A DNA stretch of 12,712 nt, taken from the NCBI GenBank assembly GCA_031284845.1, contig JAITXH010000154.1, positions 1-12,712 of the forward strand, written 5' to 3'. The notes beneath the pieces are model-generated. The model saw only the letters and a program-made list of their open reading frames with translations, was not told where the DNA came from and did not search any database. Shown here piece after piece: positions 1 through 7,834 of the stretch. Position numbers and translations under genes: made by a program. Each line of letters begins with the position of its first letter. Position 1 is the stretch's first letter. Source of the DNA: Puniceicoccales bacterium (lineage in GTDB: Bacteria; Verrucomicrobiota; Verrucomicrobiia; Opitutales; UBA953).

Positions 1-594
1 GCCATCGTGATCTCTCCGCCCGACGCTTTCCCCGATGAGCAAAAAATCGTTACCCGCCTTTTTGATGCCGGGCTGTCCCGGTTTCACCTGCGCAAACCGG
101 AGTGGACGCCTGCCCGGCTCCGGGAATGGGTAGGTGCTCTTCCCCGGCGGCATCACGCCAAGCTGGTCGTCCACGCGCAGCCCGCCGTGGTGTCCGAGCT
201 TCGCCTCGGCGGACTTCATTTGCGCACGGGCCAGCCACATCCCGGCAACTGGCCGCAAGACATTCCTGTGAGCCAGTCCTGCCATTCCTTTGGCGAGTTG
301 ACCATCTATGCGCGCCATCGCGCTTATGCCATGCTCGGCCCTGTTTTTCCCTCGATATCCAAACGCGACTACACCCCCCAGCGCACGCCAGAGGAATACG
401 CCGTCATAATCAACCAATGGCGCACCGAGGTCGGCACCTGCCCGTTGCTCGCGCTGGGTGGCCTCACCCCGGAAAACATCCCGCGCGCCCGCGCACTCGG
501 TTTCGACGGTTTTGCCGTAGTCGGCTCCGTCTGGGAAGCCGATGATCCTGTCGAAGGGTTCAAACGGCTGCGGGATGCCTGGACGCGAAAGTAA
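1..594 (+). CDS. Thiamine phosphate synthase family protein (ThiE/TenI-like), 5' partial
   Basis: The product resembles the ThiE/TenI TIM-barrel family; ThiE joins the thiazole and pyrimidine halves of thiamine in the cytoplasm. Visible family landmarks are FHLRKP near the N-terminus, GLHLRTG, SQSCHS, LGPVFPSISK with the conserved late lysine, LALGGLTPENI (phosphate-binding loop) and GFAVVGSVWE at the C-terminal strand. The pattern is closest to the short ThiE-like proteins common in Bacteroidetes, which begin MKLIVI(T/S)P; here the frame runs open through bases 1-6 as Ala-Ile before a GTG at 7, so the true start most likely lies just left of the window and the GTG is an internal valine. The canonical 'GQxD' metal/pyrophosphate segment after the HL motif is not obvious, so a different substrate or a TenI-like role is possible. 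No thi neighbour or TPP riboswitch is visible here. Family assignment is firm; exact activity is inferred. Confidence 0.8.
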   Translation, partial: AIVISPPDAFPDEQKIVTRLFDAGLSRFHLRKPEWTPARLREWVGALPRRHHAKLVVHAQPAVVSELRLGGLHLRTGQPHPGNWPQDIPVSQSCHSFGELTIYARHRAYAMLGPVFPSISKRDYTPQRTPEEYAVIINQWRTEVGTCPLLALGGLTPENIPRARALGFDGFAVVGSVWEADDPVEGFKRLRDAWTRK

Positions 595-619
595 GCGATT
601 GGCTTTCGGAATCCAGCTT

Positions 620-641
620 CGCAGGGCGAGCCGGCTCTGCG
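620..641 (+). terminator. Weak hairpin after the ThiE-like gene
   Basis: An 8-bp stem (CGCAGGGC with GCTCTGCG, one G-U pair) closes a 6-base loop, 26 bases after the stop of the ThiE-like gene. The following bases are only mildly T-rich, so it is a poor intrinsic terminator and may be chance in GC-rich DNA. Confidence 0.25.
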
Positions 642-821
642 ATATTGCCGTTTGGCCCATTAACCCAGACAGATTGCGAAAGCTGCCCTGCCCTGACTGT
701 TCTTTTTAGGACAATACTGAAAATACCATCGAACATCCGGCGTCCGGTGGTGTTTTTTGCACAAACAGTTTTTTTGTAAGAAAACCGTTTCTTCTTCTTC
801 GTTTTTGACTACGCAGTTCTC

Positions 822-2123
822 ATGTTCCGCCGCGATTTTATCCAGCGTCTTACCCTCACCTCCGTCTCTGTTGCGGCAGGTGTCGTCTCGACGCATGGCC
901 GGGCACCGCTCCCGGTATCGCCGCGCACGGCACGTGTGGAGCCGCTGCCGCAGGTCGCTTTGGGGATAGATGTGCTCGCCGGGGAAAAGTTCGCCCGCCT
1001 TCACGGATTGCGCGTCGGGCTGGTCACCCACCCCGCCGGAGTGAACGCACGCGGCGAAAAGACCATTGATGTGTTGCGCCATGCCTCGGGCGTCCGGCTG
1101 GTGAAGCTCTATGGCCCGGAACACGGTATTTACGGAGATGCTCCCGCCAACGCCCCCGTGCAAAATGCTCTGGATAGGCGGACGGGCTTGCCGGTGTTCT
1201 CCCTTTACGGCAAGACGCGCCGACCCACACCGGAAATGCTCGAAGGGCTGGATGTGATGCTGGTGGACTTGCAGGACATCGGCTCACGCTCCTACACCTA
1301 CGTCAGTTGCATGCGCCATGTGCTGGAAGCGTGCTTTGATGCCGGGGTGAAAGTCATCATCCTCGACAGACCCAATCCGCTCGGTGGGCTGAAAGTGGAC
1401 GGCCCCGGCCTCGACAAAAAATGGATGAGCTATGTCGGATTTTTTCAAGTTCCCTATGTCCATGGCTTAACTATCGGAGAACTCGCGCTTGCGGCCACGC
1501 GCACGCCGGGCTGGCTCAATTTGAGCGACGCGGGGCGTAAGGGCGGGCAACTCGAAGTCATCAAGATGCGTGGCTGGCACCGCTCCATGCGCTGGCGAGA
1601 CACCGGGCTTCGCTGGATCGGCACCTCCCCCATGATTCCTCAAGTCGAGGCCGCAGAAGGCTACGCGATGACGGGGCTGGGCTGTCAGGCAGGCGGTTTC
1701 ACCCACGGCACACTCACCCAGTATCCCTTCCGTTTTCTCCAATTTCCCGGTAAAAGAGCCAGCGAAGTTGAGCAGGCATTGCGCACCTGCGGAGTGCGCG
1801 GACTCGGCCTAAGCTCCAAACGCCTGCGCGACGGCACCGAGGGCGTCTATCTTTCCATAACGGATTGGAGCGCGTTGTGTCCCACAGAAATCAGTTTTCA
1901 CATGATGCAGCTCGCCTGCCGCTGGAACGCCCAAAATCCGTTCATCGGGTTGACGAACACACAGGAAGACCTTTTCAAAAAGCAAACGGGCAGCGAAGCC
2001 TTTTTGCGCGATCTGCAAAAATACGGCGCAAGTGCAAACATCGGAGCCTGGCTGGCGCGGTGGAACCGCGAGGCGCAGGCATTTCAGGAATGGGCGCGCC
2101 GTTTCTGGATTTACAGAAGTTAA
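822..2123 (+). CDS. Exo-beta-N-acetylmuramidase NamZ family protein (DUF1343), Tat-exported
   Basis: This 433-residue protein matches the DUF1343/NamZ family (glycoside hydrolase 171), whose Bacillus member removes terminal MurNAc from peptidoglycan fragments during wall turnover. Motifs in order are GLVTHPAGVN (66-75), YGPEHGIYGD (97-106, holding the Glu-His pair E100-H101 that I take as the active-site Glu region by analogy), FSLYGKTRRPTPEML (126-140), MLVDLQDIGSRSYTY (146-160), ILDRPNPLGG (180-189) and VDGPGLD (192-198). The C-terminus FxxxARRFWIY fits the family's usual ending. Length is normal for the family. The N-terminus FRRDFIQRL followed by a short hydrophobic stretch looks like a twin-arginine signal, so periplasmic action is likely. 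The ATG at 822 keeps this signal intact; no clear ribosome binding site precedes it. The next gene follows after 36 bp. Family certain, exact substrate inferred. Confidence 0.9.
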   Translation: MFRRDFIQRLTLTSVSVAAGVVSTHGRAPLPVSPRTARVEPLPQVALGIDVLAGEKFARLHGLRVGLVTHPAGVNARGEKTIDVLRHASGVRLVKLYGPEHGIYGDAPANAPVQNALDRRTGLPVFSLYGKTRRPTPEMLEGLDVMLVDLQDIGSRSYTYVSCMRHVLEACFDAGVKVIILDRPNPLGGLKVDGPGLDKKWMSYVGFFQVPYVHGLTIGELALAATRTPGWLNLSDAGRKGGQLEVIKMRGWHRSMRWRDTGLRWIGTSPMIPQVEAAEGYAMTGLGCQAGGFTHGTLTQYPFRFLQFPGKRASEVEQALRTCGVRGLGLSSKRLRDGTEGVYLSITDWSALCPTEISFHMMQLACRWNAQNPFIGLTNTQEDLFKKQTGSEAFLRDLQKYGASANIGAWLARWNREAQAFQEWARRFWIYRS

Positions 2124-2159
2124 ATGAGCAACGAAAACAGGCGGAGATAAACGCATACC

Positions 2160-3608
2160 ATGTCCGCCCATCACGATCGACATTTTGACACCGTCATCCT
2201 CGGCGCGGGCATGTCCGGTCTGGCCGCGGGCATCCGCCTCGCCCACTTCGGCAAAAGCGTGCTCGTGCTCGAGCGCCATAGCGCACCCGGTGGGCTTAAC
2301 GGCTTTTACAATATCGGCAACCGTCGCTTTGATGTCGGCCTCCACGCGATGACCAACTACGTGCCTCCCGGCGCCAAAGGCACACCGCTGGCCAAGTTGC
2401 TTCGCCAGTTGCGCCTCAGCCACGAAGATTTCGGCCTCGCGCCCCAACTTGGTTCCGCCATCCACTTCGCTGGCAAGCGCGTGCGGTTCAGCAATGACTT
2501 TGCCCTTTTCGAATCGGAAATCGCCCGCGAATTTCCTGCGCAAATTGACGCCTTCCGCCGCCTAGACCGTTTCATCCGGGATTACCGCGAGACCGCGCTC
2601 GATGCGCCATCCGCCTCCGCACGTGCGCTCGTCGCCGCCCATACCAGCGACCCCGAATTAGCCGACCTGCTCTTCATCCCGTTATCTTATTACGGCAGCG
2701 CCTGCGAAAATGACATGGATTTGCCCCAGTTTGCCATCATGTGGAAAAGCATCTTTCACGAGGGCTTTGCACGCCCCCTTGAAGGCGTGCGCCGCATCAT
2801 CCGCGTCTTGCTTGCCAAATACCGTGCAGCCGGAGGCGAATGCCGGATGGCTTGCGGTGCGCGGCGCTTGCATGTGGACGGCGGACGCGTCGCCACTGTC
2901 GAACTGGATAATGGCGACACGCTCACCGCCGACGCAGTGCTGTCGAGTGCGGGCCTCGTGGAGACTTTGCGCCTGTGCGACGACCAACCAGCCAACGCGG
3001 GAAAACCCGGCACCCTTGCTTTTTGTGAGACTATCACCGCATTGTCAGCACAGCCGCGCACGGACTTCGGCTGGGGTGACACCATTATTTTCTTTTGTGA
3101 CAGTGAACGCTTTCACTACGAAGCTCTCCGGAAGCCATCCTCCGGGCAGGAGCCTCTCGTGGACCCACGCAGCGGTGTCATCTGCATCCCAAACAACTAT
3201 GATTATGCCGCCGGAGCAGCCTTGGACGAAGGCTGGCTGCGAGTGACCGCGCAGGCAAGCCATGCTGGCTGGGCAGCGCTTGCCACCGCCGACCCCTCTG
3301 CCTACGCCGCCGCCAAGCACGAGTGGCACACCCGGCTCAACGGCATTGCCCGGCGCCACTTGTGCGCCGTGGACGATGCCGTATTTGAAAGAGCGATAAC
3401 GGCGCAGGACATGTTCACGCCATGCACGGTAGAGCGTTTTACCGGACATCCCGGCGGCGCAATTTACGGTGCTCCGGACAAGCGCAGGGACGGGCGGACG
3501 CATTTGGGCAATTTGTTTATTTGCGGCACAGACCAAGGTTTTCTCGGCATTACCGGAGCGATGTTATCCGGCATTTCGATGGCAAATTTACATCTGCTGA
3601 AGAGTTGA
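2160..3608 (+). CDS. FAD-dependent oxidoreductase, phytoene desaturase/CrtI-like (COG1233)
   Basis: A 482-residue flavoprotein of the phytoene desaturase/carotene isomerase superfamily. The N-terminal Rossmann fold shows ILGAGMSGLAAG (GxGxxG at 15-20), an acidic end of strand two (LVLERH, E38) and the second dinucleotide-fold motif APGGLNG (42-48). The C-terminal FAD-closing segment is NLFICGTDQGFLGITGAM (about 451-468), where carotenoid desaturases usually have GTxPGxG(I/V)PG; the difference suggests an unusual substrate. There is no signal peptide or membrane helix. Length is slightly short of classic CrtI (about 490-510). A weak GGAG (2143-2146) lies 13 bases before the ATG. It follows the NamZ-like gene by 36 bp and may be co-transcribed. 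No crtB, crtE or other carotenoid gene is in the window, so pigment synthesis is not supported by context; other members act on polyenes, retinoids or unsaturated lipids. Fold and cofactor are confident, substrate unknown. Confidence 0.85.
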   Translation: MSAHHDRHFDTVILGAGMSGLAAGIRLAHFGKSVLVLERHSAPGGLNGFYNIGNRRFDVGLHAMTNYVPPGAKGTPLAKLLRQLRLSHEDFGLAPQLGSAIHFAGKRVRFSNDFALFESEIAREFPAQIDAFRRLDRFIRDYRETALDAPSASARALVAAHTSDPELADLLFIPLSYYGSACENDMDLPQFAIMWKSIFHEGFARPLEGVRRIIRVLLAKYRAAGGECRMACGARRLHVDGGRVATVELDNGDTLTADAVLSSAGLVETLRLCDDQPANAGKPGTLAFCETITALSAQPRTDFGWGDTIIFFCDSERFHYEALRKPSSGQEPLVDPRSGVICIPNNYDYAAGAALDEGWLRVTAQASHAGWAALATADPSAYAAAKHEWHTRLNGIARRHLCAVDDAVFERAITAQDMFTPCTVERFTGHPGGAIYGAPDKRRDGRTHLGNLFICGTDQGFLGITGAMLSGISMANLHLLKS

Positions 3609-3723
3609 GCCTAAAAAAGAGCACTTCAAATCGGTCTTCCCTCTTCCGTCAGGCCATTTTTAATTCTCAAATCCCCCCGCTTCCCCCTTGCCAAAAAACC
3701 ACCTTTCCCGCGTTATTGAGCAT

Positions 3724-6700
3724 GTGACGGCTTTTTGGCATTTCATTTTCCCACGGCCCCGGCTTTGCCGCAGGACGGTGCCTTCGTTCGTGTTGTCATT
3801 GCTCTGCCTGCTCTGGTTGCCTGCTACCACTATGGCGCAAAAAGCACCGGTGTCCGCGCTCGACAGCAATGTCCCCGCGGCGGCCTCCGACGACCCTCGT
3901 GTGCGCAACCGTTTTGCCGCTGCGGACGAGGCATTGGCCGCCGGTCTCACCGACACTGCCGCAGGCCTCTATGAGGTGCTTTCAAAAGACTTCCAGCACA
4001 TCGCCCCGCTCTACGAACGCGCCCGTCTGGGCCTCGCGTCATGCAGGTTGGAACGCAACAACCCTACTGGAGCCATCGAAGTGCTCGGCCCGCTTCCAGA
4101 ATCGCCATCGCGCCAGATACGCCTCGCCATCGCGCACACCATCCTCGGTGTCCGCCTCGGCCCCGGTGAATCCCTCAACACCATCAACCCCGCTTCGCTC
4201 TCCGCTACCGACATCCCGTGGTATCACATCGCACGCGGCCTGATCGCAGTCGCCACCGATACCCTCGACAGTTTCCAGACTGCGCAGGCCGAGTTCGCCT
4301 CCGCCCGCGCCCAATATGCCGACAAAGCCCAGCACTATCAGGAGCAGCACGTCCGCATGCTCGACTATCTAGCCCGCCTCAAAATCGGCAACCCTTCCGC
4401 GCAAGAGTTGGATAAGCTGATCGAACAACTTCGGGAAAGCATGACCGGGCACGACAACGACCCGCTTGGATTCAAGTTCGCCAAAGAGCTTGCCATCGCT
4501 CTCTACAAACGCGACCGCGCCGCCGAAGCCGTCCACATCCTGCGCCAACGCAGCTACATGCCAGCCAACGAGCGCGACGAAACGGATCTGCTCATAGGCT
4601 TCATCCTCGCCCCGGCGGACAATCCCGGCAAAGCCGACATCCGCCAGTCGCCCGAAAGCCGGCTGGCGCTCTACCGCGTCCTCGCCAACAAAGCCGACCC
4701 CGAATTGCAACGCCTGGCGCTGCACAAACTGGCAGACGCCGTGGGGCGGCTCCCCGAGAGCACCGATAACCCAGCGCCCGAAATCTACAAGACGCTTACC
4801 GACCTCGCCAACGCCGCGCCCGACCCGCGCACCATAGACCTGCTCAACCTCGTCCGCGCACGCATCATGTTCACCGTGCGCGCCTACTCCCAAGCCGAAC
4901 GTGCCGCCAACGACCTTCTGGAGCGCCCGGGCAGCGAGCTGCGCGCCGACGCTCTGCGCATCCTCGCCAGCGCAGCGTGGCAGACCGGGGCCACCCGCCG
5001 CGCCGCCGAGCACCTCACCCAATTGCAAAGCCTCATGACAGGCCACGATCAGGTGCGCACCGCCCTCATCGCAGCAGACTGTTTCTTCCTCGCCGCCCAG
5101 GGGCCTTCGGGTGACCCCACCGCCTACCCGCTCGCCGCCGCCGCCTATGCCGCCATCCAACCCCGCCTGCCCACGCCCGGCGAACGCAGCAACACGCTCT
5201 TCCTGCGCATCCAATGCGAACTCCTCGCGGGCAACGGAGACAACGCCGCACGCATCCTCGCCACGGCCACTGCCGATGGAGCAGAGGGCGTGGGCGCACC
5301 CGGTATCCTGCGGTGCGAATGGGCGCTCGTCGAGTGGCTGCGCACCCACAACCGCGCCAATGAGGCCGCCGAACGCCTCGCCCGCGTCTTCGAGCGCCAT
5401 CGTGCAGACATGGATGCCGACTTCAGCATCCGCTTCCTCTGGCAACAGGCCCTCTTCGCCTACACCTCCGGCGATACAACAAAGGCGGCGCTCCTGGCAG
5501 ACCAGATCGCCGGTGCCGTGGAAAAGCTCCCGCCCACCACGCCATCCGATCTCCTGAGCCAGACGCAAACCATCCTCAGCAAAGTCTCCCTCCTCAAGGC
5601 GCGCGCCGTGCTCGCTTCCGACCCCGGAGCCGCACGCACTATCTTTGACGAGTTGCGGAAAAAATTCCCCACCGAAGAAGCTGTGGCCGCCTCCTACCTC
5701 GTCGAGGGCCGCAGTCTCGCCGCGCACGGCGAGCACGAACGCGCACTCACCATCTTTCTCGATGCCTGCCAGTTCTACCCGCGCCAATCCGCGCAGCCCT
5801 TTGCCGACTATGGCGCGGAAGCCCTCTTTGAAGCCGCACAGCAATACATCGCCATCGGGAAAAACAACGGCCTCGACCAGACCGTGGACCCCGCCGGAGA
5901 GAAAGCCACCGGGAAAAGCCGGGCCACCTATCAGAGCACCGGCAAAACACCTGTCGTCCTCGCCATCGAGACCCTGAAAAAATTCGCCACCGACTACCCC
6001 AACCACAAGCTCGCCGGCACCGCCCGCCTCCAGCAAGCCGCCCTCTTCCGCATCGCCACCGACTACGACGACGCCCTCTTCATCTACGACCAGCTCCGGT
6101 CCGAGCTTCCCGACAACACCGCCGCCCGCTGGCAAGCCGAGCTGGGGCGCGCCGATTGCCTCTTTGCCAAAGCCATGCTCGGAGCCGTCATGCACTCGGC
6201 ATCCGCCACGCCCGGCGGCACCCCGCCCGGCGCACCCCGTACCGCCGTCACGCCCGCTATCGTAAACACCGCATTCGGGCCGGCTGTAGCCGCCTACGTA
6301 GGTCTCTTCAACCTCCCCTCTGCCCCGCCCGACCTGAAGGCCGAGGCCGGCTGCAAATGGAGCTTCGCGCTCGCCGCCCGCCACCCCGACCCCCAAGGCA
6401 GCGGACTCACCCAGGACAACATTGCCCGCGAAGCCGACGAAGCCCGCTGGCAAGTCATCTTCCGCACCATCAAAGACGCCTCCGCCTCCACCCGCCTCGG
6501 CCCCAATGGGCGCTATTGGGTCGCCCGTGCGCTCATGGAGCTTGCCGCCTCCTGCAAGATGCGCGGCCTCACCGATGACGCCGCAAAAGCCTACAGCCTC
6601 CTTCTCGAATATAACCGCGAAGTGCAAAACACACCCGAGCGCGTGCTTCCCGGACAAAACTCCGCAAAAGCCGAACTCGCCCGGCTCACCCGCGAGACAA

Positions 6701-6729
6701 CACCAACCGCAAACGCCGCCACCCGCTGA
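3724..6729 (+). CDS. Large exported TPR-repeat protein upstream of exbB-like gene
   Basis: A roughly 1000-residue alpha-helical repeat protein. From the GTG at 3724 it has a basic N-terminus (RPRLCRR), a hydrophobic core (VPSFVLSLLCLLWLP, 19-33) and a likely signal-peptidase site after TTMA (residue 38), so it should be periplasmic or outer-membrane attached. Helical pairs of TPR type run throughout, clearest near the N-terminus (AADEALAAGLTDTAAGLYEVL) and around residues 630-790, for example EHERALTIFLDACQFYP and DYDDALFIYDQLRSELP, which resemble YbgF/CpoB-type TPRs. The rest is Ala-rich, consistent with degenerate TPRs. Start is uncertain: an in-frame TTG at 3688 adds 12 residues, and a GTG at 3778 starts at the hydrophobic core; none has a good ribosome binding site. 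The ExbB-like gene begins 30 bp downstream, the pairing often seen in Verrucomicrobiota-like genomes, so a scaffold role for an ExbB-driven envelope machine is a reasonable inference. Exact function unknown. Confidence 0.85.
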   Translation: MTAFWHFIFPRPRLCRRTVPSFVLSLLCLLWLPATTMAQKAPVSALDSNVPAAASDDPRVRNRFAAADEALAAGLTDTAAGLYEVLSKDFQHIAPLYERARLGLASCRLERNNPTGAIEVLGPLPESPSRQIRLAIAHTILGVRLGPGESLNTINPASLSATDIPWYHIARGLIAVATDTLDSFQTAQAEFASARAQYADKAQHYQEQHVRMLDYLARLKIGNPSAQELDKLIEQLRESMTGHDNDPLGFKFAKELAIALYKRDRAAEAVHILRQRSYMPANERDETDLLIGFILAPADNPGKADIRQSPESRLALYRVLANKADPELQRLALHKLADAVGRLPESTDNPAPEIYKTLTDLANAAPDPRTIDLLNLVRARIMFTVRAYSQAERAANDLLERPGSELRADALRILASAAWQTGATRRAAEHLTQLQSLMTGHDQVRTALIAADCFFLAAQGPSGDPTAYPLAAAAYAAIQPRLPTPGERSNTLFLRIQCELLAGNGDNAARILATATADGAEGVGAPGILRCEWALVEWLRTHNRANEAAERLARVFERHRADMDADFSIRFLWQQALFAYTSGDTTKAALLADQIAGAVEKLPPTTPSDLLSQTQTILSKVSLLKARAVLASDPGAARTIFDELRKKFPTEEAVAASYLVEGRSLAAHGEHERALTIFLDACQFYPRQSAQPFADYGAEALFEAAQQYIAIGKNNGLDQTVDPAGEKATGKSRATYQSTGKTPVVLAIETLKKFATDYPNHKLAGTARLQQAALFRIATDYDDALFIYDQLRSELPDNTAARWQAELGRADCLFAKAMLGAVMHSASATPGGTPPGAPRTAVTPAIVNTAFGPAVAAYVGLFNLPSAPPDLKAEAGCKWSFALAARHPDPQGSGLTQDNIAREADEARWQVIFRTIKDASASTRLGPNGRYWVARALMELAASCKMRGLTDDAAKAYSLLLEYNREVQNTPERVLPGQNSAKAELARLTRETTPTANAATR

Positions 6730-6759
6730 CGCCGCAGCAAACGCACCACACACGCCAAC

Positions 6760-7479
6760 ATGAGCATCATTTCCACCACCATTGCCGCTGCGATCCCCGC
6801 AGCCACCGCCCCCGTTTCCCTGCGGGAGTTTTCCCTCTTTTCGGAAGCCGGCCCGCTCGCCTGGCCCCTCCTCTTGATAAGCCTCGTTGTCCTCGTCTTC
6901 TTCGTCGAGCGCACACACTTTCTGCACAGAGGGCAGATACGCGCCGGCGAGTTTCTGGAAGGCATTAAAAATAACATCCGCCAGCACCGCCTCGTCGAGG
7001 CGCTCACCGTCTGCGAAGAAGCACCCGGCCCCGTTCCGCGCATCGTGAAATCCATCCTCCTGCACGCCAGCGAAGGCGAGGCCAGGATGCGCTCCGCCGC
7101 CGCCGAGGCCGCCATCTTGGAGATACCCGTGATGGAGCGCCGTGTCGGCACCATCGCAGCCATGGCCAAGCTCGCCCCACTGCTCGGTCTCATCGGCACC
7201 GTGATTGCTCTCATGCGCGCCTTCCTCGCCATGTATGCCAGAGGCCACTATGCCACCGCAGACGCATTCGCGCACGACATCGCCGCCGCACTCGGCACCA
7301 CGGCGCTCGGCCTCATCATCGCCGCCTTCGCCCACATCGCCCACCACTTCCTCAAAGGGCGCGTCCGCTCCATCATCTACGACATGGAGCGCTCGGCGCA
7401 CTCCGTCATCCAATTCCTCTGCCACGAACTGCCGGTCGAAAACCGCCCGCGCGCCGTCGTGCAACACGAATCTGAGTGA
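6760..7479 (+). CDS. MotA/TolQ/ExbB family proton channel protein
   Basis: A 239-residue inner-membrane protein of the ExbB/TolQ family, the proton-channel subunit that powers TonB- or Tol-type envelope transport. Three membrane segments are visible: about 32-50 (GPLAWPLLLISLVVLVFFV), about 132-156 holding the signature LAPLLGLIGTVIALM, and about 172-198 with ALGTTALGLIIAAF, including the conserved Thr-Thr pair. The cytoplasmic domain between helices 1 and 2 (51-130) contains the usual RMRSAAAEAAILEIPVMERRV segment in which the family carries ExxxxxxxLE. The usual Pro after the third-helix GLxxA motif is replaced by Phe. ExbB normally works with ExbD/TolR, but no such gene follows; the next genes encode an HhH protein and a permease. 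The ATG has no clear Shine-Dalgarno sequence, and the 30-bp gap from the TPR gene supports one transcript. Family certain; specific Ton, Tol or other role unknown. Confidence 0.92.
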   Translation: MSIISTTIAAAIPAATAPVSLREFSLFSEAGPLAWPLLLISLVVLVFFVERTHFLHRGQIRAGEFLEGIKNNIRQHRLVEALTVCEEAPGPVPRIVKSILLHASEGEARMRSAAAEAAILEIPVMERRVGTIAAMAKLAPLLGLIGTVIALMRAFLAMYARGHYATADAFAHDIAAALGTTALGLIIAAFAHIAHHFLKGRVRSIIYDMERSAHSVIQFLCHELPVENRPRAVVQHESE

Positions 7480-7484
7480 AGGAG
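7478..7484 (+). promoter_or_regulatory. Strong Shine-Dalgarno site for the HhH gene
   Basis: GAAGGAG lies 8 bases before the ATG at 7493 and overlaps the last bases of the ExbB-like stop codon. It is the best ribosome binding site in the window, where most starts lack one, and it settles the start of the small HhH gene. Confidence 0.7.
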
Positions 7485-7492
7485 AATCCACT

Positions 7493-7834
7493 ATGGCCCG
7501 CCCGCGAAAACTGATGCCCGTGGACTTTGAACGTCCCTTTGCCGCCTCTCCCGAAGAGGCCAAGCGCCGCCGCGCCGAAGCCCTGCACAGCGCTTTCATG
7601 CGCATCCCGCAACTCAAGGTAGAAGCCGCACGCGATCTCCTCGACCTCGGCTTCACCCAGCTCCACCAAATCGCCGGACGCTCGGCGGAGACGCTTTTCG
7701 CCGACTTGCTTAAAAAGCGGCCCGATACGCCGCCTGAGCGTCTTGCCGAATTGCGTCTCGCCGTCTATGTCGCCGATACGCCGCAGCCCGACAGAGCGCT
7801 CCTGCACCCTTCAGCCTGGCAATCCCCGCGCTAA
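7493..7834 (+). CDS. Small helix-hairpin-helix protein, Cdd1 ('pathogenicity locus') type
   Basis: A 113-residue basic soluble protein. Residues 37-62 (RIPQLKVEAARDLLDLGFTQ then LHQIAG) align by eye with the helix-hairpin-helix of the Cdd1 family, whose pattern is IPGVGxxxAxDLxxLGxxSLxDLxG, followed by the family's second helix region (ETLFADLLKK) and the closing LAELRLAVYVAD, which matches the typical FRxAVYYA ending. The usual GVG hairpin that contacts DNA backbone is replaced by QLK, so nucleic-acid binding may be weakened or altered. The Cys and surrounding 'RxDPCVLD' segment usual in the family is also missing. The N-terminal 36 residues are rich in Arg/Lys (RPRK, AKRRRAEA). A GAAGGAG site fixes the start; the stop overlaps the next gene's ATG by one base (TAATG). 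It sits where exbD would be expected. Function unknown; family assignment is moderate. Confidence 0.7.
   Translation: MARPRKLMPVDFERPFAASPEEAKRRRAEALHSAFMRIPQLKVEAARDLLDLGFTQLHQIAGRSAETLFADLLKKRPDTPPERLAELRLAVYVADTPQPDRALLHPSAWQSPR

Noticed and set aside
755..790. Possible promoter with TTGCAC and TAAGAA-like boxes before the NamZ-like gene
   Set aside because: The spacing (about 14 bp) is wrong and the boxes are weak; the T-rich tract alone is not evidence.
660..1163. Minus-strand frame across the spacer and the start of the NamZ-like gene
   Set aside because: No recognisable domain, and it covers the signal and first motifs of a clear plus-strand gene.
1809..2543. Minus-strand 244-codon frame across the NamZ and desaturase junction
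   Set aside because: It is antisense to two motif-rich genes and has no family features.
4369..7656. A 1095-codon open frame on the minus strand antisense to the TPR, exbB and HhH genes
   Set aside because: It is Gly/Glu/Ala-rich with no domain motifs, spans three well-supported plus-strand genes, and is the kind of stop-free antisense frame expected in high-GC coding DNA.
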